Source: Agromyces sp. CF514 (GTDB lineage: Bacteria; Actinomycetota; Actinomycetes; Actinomycetales; Microbacteriaceae). From it: a stretch of 64,000 nucleotides of DNA. Below the pieces are notes generated by a model. That model worked only from the letters and a program-made list of their open reading frames with translations. It made no database searches and was not told where the DNA came from. The translations under genes and the position numbers were made by a program. Positions 60,476-64,000 of this stretch are shown piece after piece. How positions within the stretch are numbered: position 1 is the first letter of the stretch; the number at the start of each line of letters is the position of its first letter. The stretch spans positions 2,232,001 through 2,296,000 of the forward strand of contig NZ_FOZD01000001.1 of NCBI RefSeq assembly GCF_900113185.1, written 5' to 3'.

Positions 60476-61254
60476 TCGCCTTCCGCCAGGCCCGCCCCGC
60501 GCCGCCCGGCCCGCTCGGAACTCCGGCGGAGCGGCACGTGCACCCGCATGACCTCGGCGTACCCGCGGTAGCCCCAGAGCATCCAGAGCACGAATGCGAC
60601 GACCGCGACGACGGCGCCGCACGCGACCGACCATCCGGGGGATTCCGTAATCGCGTACACGAGCGCGCCGACGAGCAGCCCGCCGAGCGCGGTGTTCACG
60701 ACGAGCATCACCATCATCGAGCTGCCGAAGACCTGCGTGCGGTCGCGCACGGCGAACGGGTAGTAGGTGCGGTCGATCCCGGGGCCGTCGTCGGTCGTAC
60801 CCATGAGGAAGTACGGCCCGATGCCGGGGTCGAGATCGAGATAGGCCCCGCGCAGGCGGTTCATCGCGAGCACGTACGCGAGGTCCTCGGTCGCGGTGTT
60901 GAAGACGCGCACCTGCGTGACCAGCCCGAGCAGGGACAGCAGCACGAGCACCCCGATCGCCGCGAGCCCGAACCAGCCGCGGAAGCCGGTCGCGTTGCCG
61001 AGCACGCCGAGGGTCACGAGCCCCGCCGATACGAGCGTGAGGAAGATCGCGATGCGGGTCAGCACCTCGCTCTGCGTCGTGCTCCGCGAGGCGAGCAGGC
61101 TCCAGTGCTCGGTGGCCAGCATCTGCGCGCGCAACGACTTCTGGGCGTCGGTCAGGTCGACCGCCTCAGCCGGGGGACTGGCGGATGCCGCGGCGGAACG
61201 ATCGTCGTCGGCCTCGCCGGACGACGGAACGGGCCCGGGTGCATCGGCCGCCAT
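60472..61254 (-). CDS. Four-helix membrane protein of unknown function
   Basis: 260 residues from the ATG at 61254; a GTG at 61269 would add five. A Ser/Ala/Pro/Asp-rich N-terminus precedes LTDAQKSLRAQMLATEHWSL, then two helices (IAIFLTLVSAGLVTLGVL, GLAAIGVLVLLSLLGLVTQV), a soluble loop (NRLRGAYLDLDPGIGPYFLM) and two more helices. The C-terminus is basic. No family is recognised. The gene overlaps the response regulator gene by four bases at the stops and follows dps on the same strand. Confidence 0.7.
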   Translation of the reverse strand: MAADAPGPVPSSGEADDDRSAAASASPPAEAVDLTDAQKSLRAQMLATEHWSLLASRSTTQSEVLTRIAIFLTLVSAGLVTLGVLGNATGFRGWFGLAAIGVLVLLSLLGLVTQVRVFNTATEDLAYVLAMNRLRGAYLDLDPGIGPYFLMGTTDDGPGIDRTYYPFAVRDRTQVFGSSMMVMLVVNTALGGLLVGALVYAITESPGWSVACGAVVAVVAFVLWMLWGYRGYAEVMRVHVPLRRSSERAGRRGAGLAEGD

Positions 61255-61299
61255 AGCGGCATTCTGCACCCGGGCCCGTGAACCCGCCAGCGTCGCGCG

Positions 61300-61788
61300 T
61301 TACGCGACCGCGACGTGCGAGGAGAGGAACCAGCGGTCCTTGTCGAGGCCACGACGGATCTCGATCACGACGTCCTGGCTGGCCGGGTCGAGCTCGGCGA
61401 GGCCCTCGATGGCCGCGTTCACGCGCTGCGTGACGACGTCGATCTGCGCGACCACGTCGGCGATGGTCTCCTCGTACCCGAGGAAGCCGAGGGCCGGGTT
61501 CGCGCCCGCGCTCTTCTCGGCGACGGTCGCGAGGCGCCCGTCGATCGGCAGGCCGAGGGCGACGACGCGCTCGGCGGCCGTGTCGGACCACTCCTGCGCG
61601 TGGGCGACGACGTCGTCGAGCAGCTCGTGCACGGCGATGAAGTTCGCGCCGCGAACGTGCCAGTGCGCCTGCTTGCCGTTGACGGCGAGCGCGATGAGCT
61701 CGTGCACGACGGGGGTGAGGAACTGTGCGGCTCCGGCGGCGACGTCGGCCGTGGATCCCGTCTGCGGTGCGGTCTGGATGTCGGTCAT
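61300..61788 (-). CDS. dps: Dps-type DNA-protecting ferritin
   Basis: 162 residues from the ATG at 61788, behind GGAAGGTGG. The four-helix ferritin-like fold has the inter-subunit ferroxidase set QAHWHVRGANF and HELLDDVVAHAQEWSDTAAE. It forms a 12-mer that stores iron and consumes hydrogen peroxide. The N-terminal tail is short and not lysine-rich, so DNA binding may be weak. It is followed by the membrane-protein gene. Confidence 0.93.
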   Translation of the reverse strand: MTDIQTAPQTGSTADVAAGAAQFLTPVVHELIALAVNGKQAHWHVRGANFIAVHELLDDVVAHAQEWSDTAAERVVALGLPIDGRLATVAEKSAGANPALGFLGYEETIADVVAQIDVVTQRVNAAIEGLAELDPASQDVVIEIRRGLDKDRWFLSSHVAVA

Positions 61789-61981
61789 CTGGTCCACCTT
61801 CCCTGAAGCTTCTGATCGTCTGTCAGGTACAACGCTACGCATCCGGGCGAGTATTTCAAGGAAGGGAAGGCTCGACTGATCTGGGCTTCCTGTTCGCTGA
61901 GAGCGGATGCGCGGACCCCGCGACGCGTCCCGGAGACGACGAACGCCCCGCCGGATGCAGACCGGGCGGGGCGTCGAACGG

Positions 61982-62052
61982 AGGGGATGACGGGAATCGA
62001 ACCCGCGTGATCAGTTTGGAAGACTGAGGCTCTACCATTGAGCTACATCCCC
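61982..62052 (-). tRNA. tRNA-Gly (TCC)
   Basis: Minus-strand cloverleaf with acceptor GGGGATG/CATCCCC, D arm GCTC/GAGC, anticodon stem TCAGT/ACTGA with loop CTTCCAA, and T arm with GGTTCGATTCC. CCA is not encoded. Confidence 0.95.
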
Positions 62053-62163
62053 GTGACCCGCTTCCGGGCACTGGATCATCGTAGTACATCGCGGCGGCGC
62101 TCCCGTTCATCGGCCGGTCGGCCGGCGCGTCGCCCCGCGCAGAAACCGCACGTCGCCGTGCAG

Positions 62164-62169
62164 TAGACT
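62164..62169 (+). promoter_or_regulatory. -10 box upstream of tRNA-Pro
   Basis: TAGACT, the same hexamer as at several leaderless genes in this window, lies 76 bases before tRNA-Pro in the 193-base gap after tRNA-Gly. No clear -35 is visible. It may serve tRNA-Pro and possibly tig. Confidence 0.4.
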
Positions 62170-62245
62170 TTCGGGGGTCCACCCGCGCACGTGCCCGCTT
62201 CGGCGTGCCTCGGAGCGAGTGGACTGACGAGTTGAGTCAGCGACT

Positions 62246-62320
62246 CGGGGCGTAGCTCAGCTTGGCTAGAGCGCCCGCTTTGGGAGCGGGAGGTCGCAGG
62301 TTCGAATCCTGTCGCCCCGA
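62246..62320 (+). tRNA. tRNA-Pro (TGG)
   Basis: Acceptor CGGGGCG/CGCCCCG with discriminator A, D arm GCTC/GAGC, anticodon stem CCCGC/GCGGG with loop TTTGGGA, and T arm GCAGG/CCTGT. CCA is not encoded. It lies 48 bases upstream of tig. Confidence 0.95.
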
Positions 62321-62368
62321 CGGGTCGTGAGACTCGACACGAACTTCCACCAAACAGGAGATCTTCAC

Positions 62369-63835
62369 ATGCCGACCACTTCGGTTGAGAAGCTGAGCCC
62401 CACTCGCGCCAAGCTCACCATCTCGGTGACGCCCGAGGAGCTGAAGCCCAGCATCGCCCACGCGTACGAGCACATCGCCGAGCAGGTCAACGTGCCCGGC
62501 TTCCGCAAGGGCAAGGTGCCGCCGCCCATCATCGACCAGCGCGTCGGCAAGGGCGCCGTGCTCGAGCACGCCGTCAACGAGGGCCTCGACGGCTTCTTCC
62601 GCGCCGCAGTCGCCGAGCACGAGCTGCGCCCCCTCGGCCGCCCCGAGGCGGACATCGTCGAGTGGCCGAGCGACAAGGACTTCTCCGGAGACCTCCTCCT
62701 CGCCATCGAGGTCGACGTGCGCCCCGAGATCGAGCTGCCCGCCTACGACGGCCTCGAGATCACGGTCGACTCGGTCGAGGTCGGCGACGACGAGGTCACC
62801 GAAGAGCTCGAGCGCCTGCGCACCCGCTTCGGCACGCTCGCGACCGTCGACCGTCCGGCCGCGAACGGCGACTTCGTGACGCTCGACCTGGTCGCCACGA
62901 TCGAGGGCGTCGAGGTCGACACCGCCAGCGGCATCTCCTACGAGCTCGGCTCGGGCGAGCTGCTCGAGGGCATCGACGAGGCGCTCGACTCCCTCACCGC
63001 CGGTGAGACCACCACGTTCGCGTCCAAGCTGCTCGGCGGCGAGCACGAGGGCCAGACCGCCGAGATCACAGTGACCGTCGGCGCCGTCAAGGAGCGCGAG
63101 CTTCCCGCGGCCGACGACGACTTCGCGCAGATCGCCAGCGAGTTCGACACGCTCGACGAGCTCACCGCGAGCCTGTCCGAGCAGGTCGCCCGCAACAAGT
63201 CGTTCGGCCAGGGCACGCAGGCCCGCGACCTCCTCGTCGACAAGCTCCTCGAGCTCGCCGACGTGCCGGTCGCCGACGCCGTCATCGAAGACGAGGTGCA
63301 CCGTCACCTCGAGGGCGAGAACCGCCTCGAAGACGACGAGCACCGCGCCGAGGTCACCGAGGCGAGCACCAAGGCCTTCAAGACCCAGATCGTGCTCGAC
63401 GCGATCGCCGAGGCCGAGCAGGTCAAGGTCAGCCAGGAGGAGCTCTCGCAGTACCTCGTGCAGGGTGCCGCGCAGTACGGCATGGACCCCAACGAGTTCG
63501 TGCAGATCCTGAGCCAGCAGGGCCAGATCCCCGCCATGGTCGGCGAGGTCGCCCGCAACAAGGCGCTCGCGATCGCGCTCGGCAAGGCCAAGGTGACGGA
63601 TGCCGCAGGCAAGGCCGTCGACCTCTCGGAGTTCACGGCCGTGGCCGGCGACGACGAGGCCGCCGAAGAGGCCCCCGCCGCCGACGAGGCTGCCGCTGAA
63701 GAGGCCCCGGCCCCCAAGAAGCGCGCGACCAAGAAGGCCGCCGCCGAGACCGAGGCTCCGGCCGAGGCCGAGGCCGAGGCTGAAGAGAAGAAGCCGGCTC
63801 GCAAGCGCGCGCCGAAGAAGGCCGACGCCGAGTAA
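62369..63835 (+). CDS. tig: Trigger factor
   Basis: 488 residues from the ATG at 62369 (AGGAG upstream). The N-terminal ribosome-binding domain has the signature [10 protein letters not shown] (GFRxGxxP) that docks on protein L23. The middle FKBP-like prolyl isomerase domain starts near residue 160 ([20 protein letters not shown]), and the C-terminal helical chaperone cradle follows. The last 60 residues are an Ala/Glu/Lys/Pro-rich extension ([20 protein letters not shown]) beyond the usual end, common in actinobacteria. A strong terminator follows. Confidence 0.96.
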   Translation: MPTTSVEKLSPTRAKLTISVTPEELKPSIAHAYEHIAEQVNVPGFRKGKVPPPIIDQRVGKGAVLEHAVNEGLDGFFRAAVAEHELRPLGRPEADIVEWPSDKDFSGDLLLAIEVDVRPEIELPAYDGLEITVDSVEVGDDEVTEELERLRTRFGTLATVDRPAANGDFVTLDLVATIEGVEVDTASGISYELGSGELLEGIDEALDSLTAGETTTFASKLLGGEHEGQTAEITVTVGAVKERELPAADDDFAQIASEFDTLDELTASLSEQVARNKSFGQGTQARDLLVDKLLELADVPVADAVIEDEVHRHLEGENRLEDDEHRAEVTEASTKAFKTQIVLDAIAEAEQVKVSQEELSQYLVQGAAQYGMDPNEFVQILSQQGQIPAMVGEVARNKALAIALGKAKVTDAAGKAVDLSEFTAVAGDDEAAEEAPAADEAAAEEAPAPKKRATKKAAAETEAPAEAEAEAEEKKPARKRAPKKADAE

Positions 63836-63858
63836 CCACTCGGTCGATCGATCATCAC

Positions 63859-63892
63859 CGCGGGGCCGGGCGTCTGAACGCCCGGCCCCGCG
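63859..63892 (+). terminator. Terminator after tig
   Basis: CGCGGGGCCGGGCGT pairs perfectly over 15 bp with ACGCCCGGCCCCGCG around CTGA. It is followed by TCGTTCCC, a weak T region. Confidence 0.75.
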
Positions 63893-63910
63893 TCGTTCCC
63901 GGGAGGGCTC

Positions 63911-64000
63911 ATGGACGAGTGGCAGCAGCGCATCGACGCGATCTGGAACGATGCGTCGGGCACGATCGGCGATGACGAGCTGATCGCGCGCATCGACGCC
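63911..64000 (+). CDS. 5' end of an unidentified gene
   Basis: An open frame starts at ATG 63911 behind GGGAGGG and runs out of the window after 30 codons (MDEWQQRIDAIWNDASGTIG...). It is acidic and helical and begins soon after the tig terminator. No family can be assigned from this fragment. Confidence 0.6.
   Translation, partial: MDEWQQRIDAIWNDASGTIGDDELIARIDA

Overview
The window is a chromosomal stretch of a high-GC Gram-positive bacterium. It is most likely a member of Microbacteriaceae (Actinomycetota), judging from gene content, strongly G/C-ending codons in the host part, many leaderless genes and the orn/tRNA-His pair. Its left 41 percent is the right-hand part of an integrated siphovirus-type prophage. 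The split is at the tRNA-His gene near 26.7 kb. Family assignments come from reading motifs and gene order; no database search was run.

Prophage (1 to about 26,677; the left end lies outside the window). Read left to right, it holds the end of an unknown gene, an HNH nuclease, small and large terminase, portal, MuF-type head protein, scaffold, HK97-fold capsid, four head-tail joining proteins, major tail protein, and two tail assembly chaperones joined by a visible -1 slippery site (A AAA AAA at 9470-9476). These are followed by tape measure, distal tail protein, minor tail proteins, an amidase endolysin set inside the tail module, two holin-like membrane proteins, and a large fibre/spike block with a beta-helix spike, a 20-residue-repeat protein and a collagen-like fibre. 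At the right end are a small HTH protein, a tyrosine integrase and a small Cys-containing protein. The absence of a sheath protein and the presence of tape measure, Dit and G/GT chaperones point to a long non-contractile tail. Replication and immunity genes must lie left of the window. Two small membrane-protein genes (9886-10095 and 17678-18187) run against the late genes and carry their own leaderless-type promoters, so they look like genes expressed in the lysogen (morons). The integrase abuts the 3' end of tRNA-His, which is therefore the probable attachment site.

Host part (26.8-64 kb). Genes include orn, a frameshifted glycosyltransferase, tRNA-Arg, a CPA2-type antiporter, nadE, an aldo-keto reductase, an ssb paralogue, ettA with a thioesterase, and a Rieske lipoprotein with a DUF2231-like membrane protein. 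A minus-strand run follows: an FAD dehydrogenase, truncated haemoglobin, MscS channel, aminopeptidase N, ABC-2 exporter and a second aminopeptidase N. A plus-strand run comes next: a DUF2332 protein, rpiB, a Nei-type glycosylase, an amidohydrolase, then a multicopper oxidase with an overlapping histidine kinase and response regulator. The right end has dps, tRNA-Gly, tRNA-Pro and tig (trigger factor).

Cross-cutting signals. At least eight genes have a TANNNT hexamer exactly 6 or 7 bases before ATG and no Shine-Dalgarno, the pattern of leaderless transcripts. The heptamer GGATGCC and its complement are strikingly frequent in the host part and force rare codons. Several long perfect hairpins act as probable terminators. 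No gap without a gene exceeds about 245 bases; the larger ones (28,610-28,851, 32,973-33,201, 62,053-62,245, 37,546-37,717) hold only the hairpins and promoters listed, or nothing recognisable.
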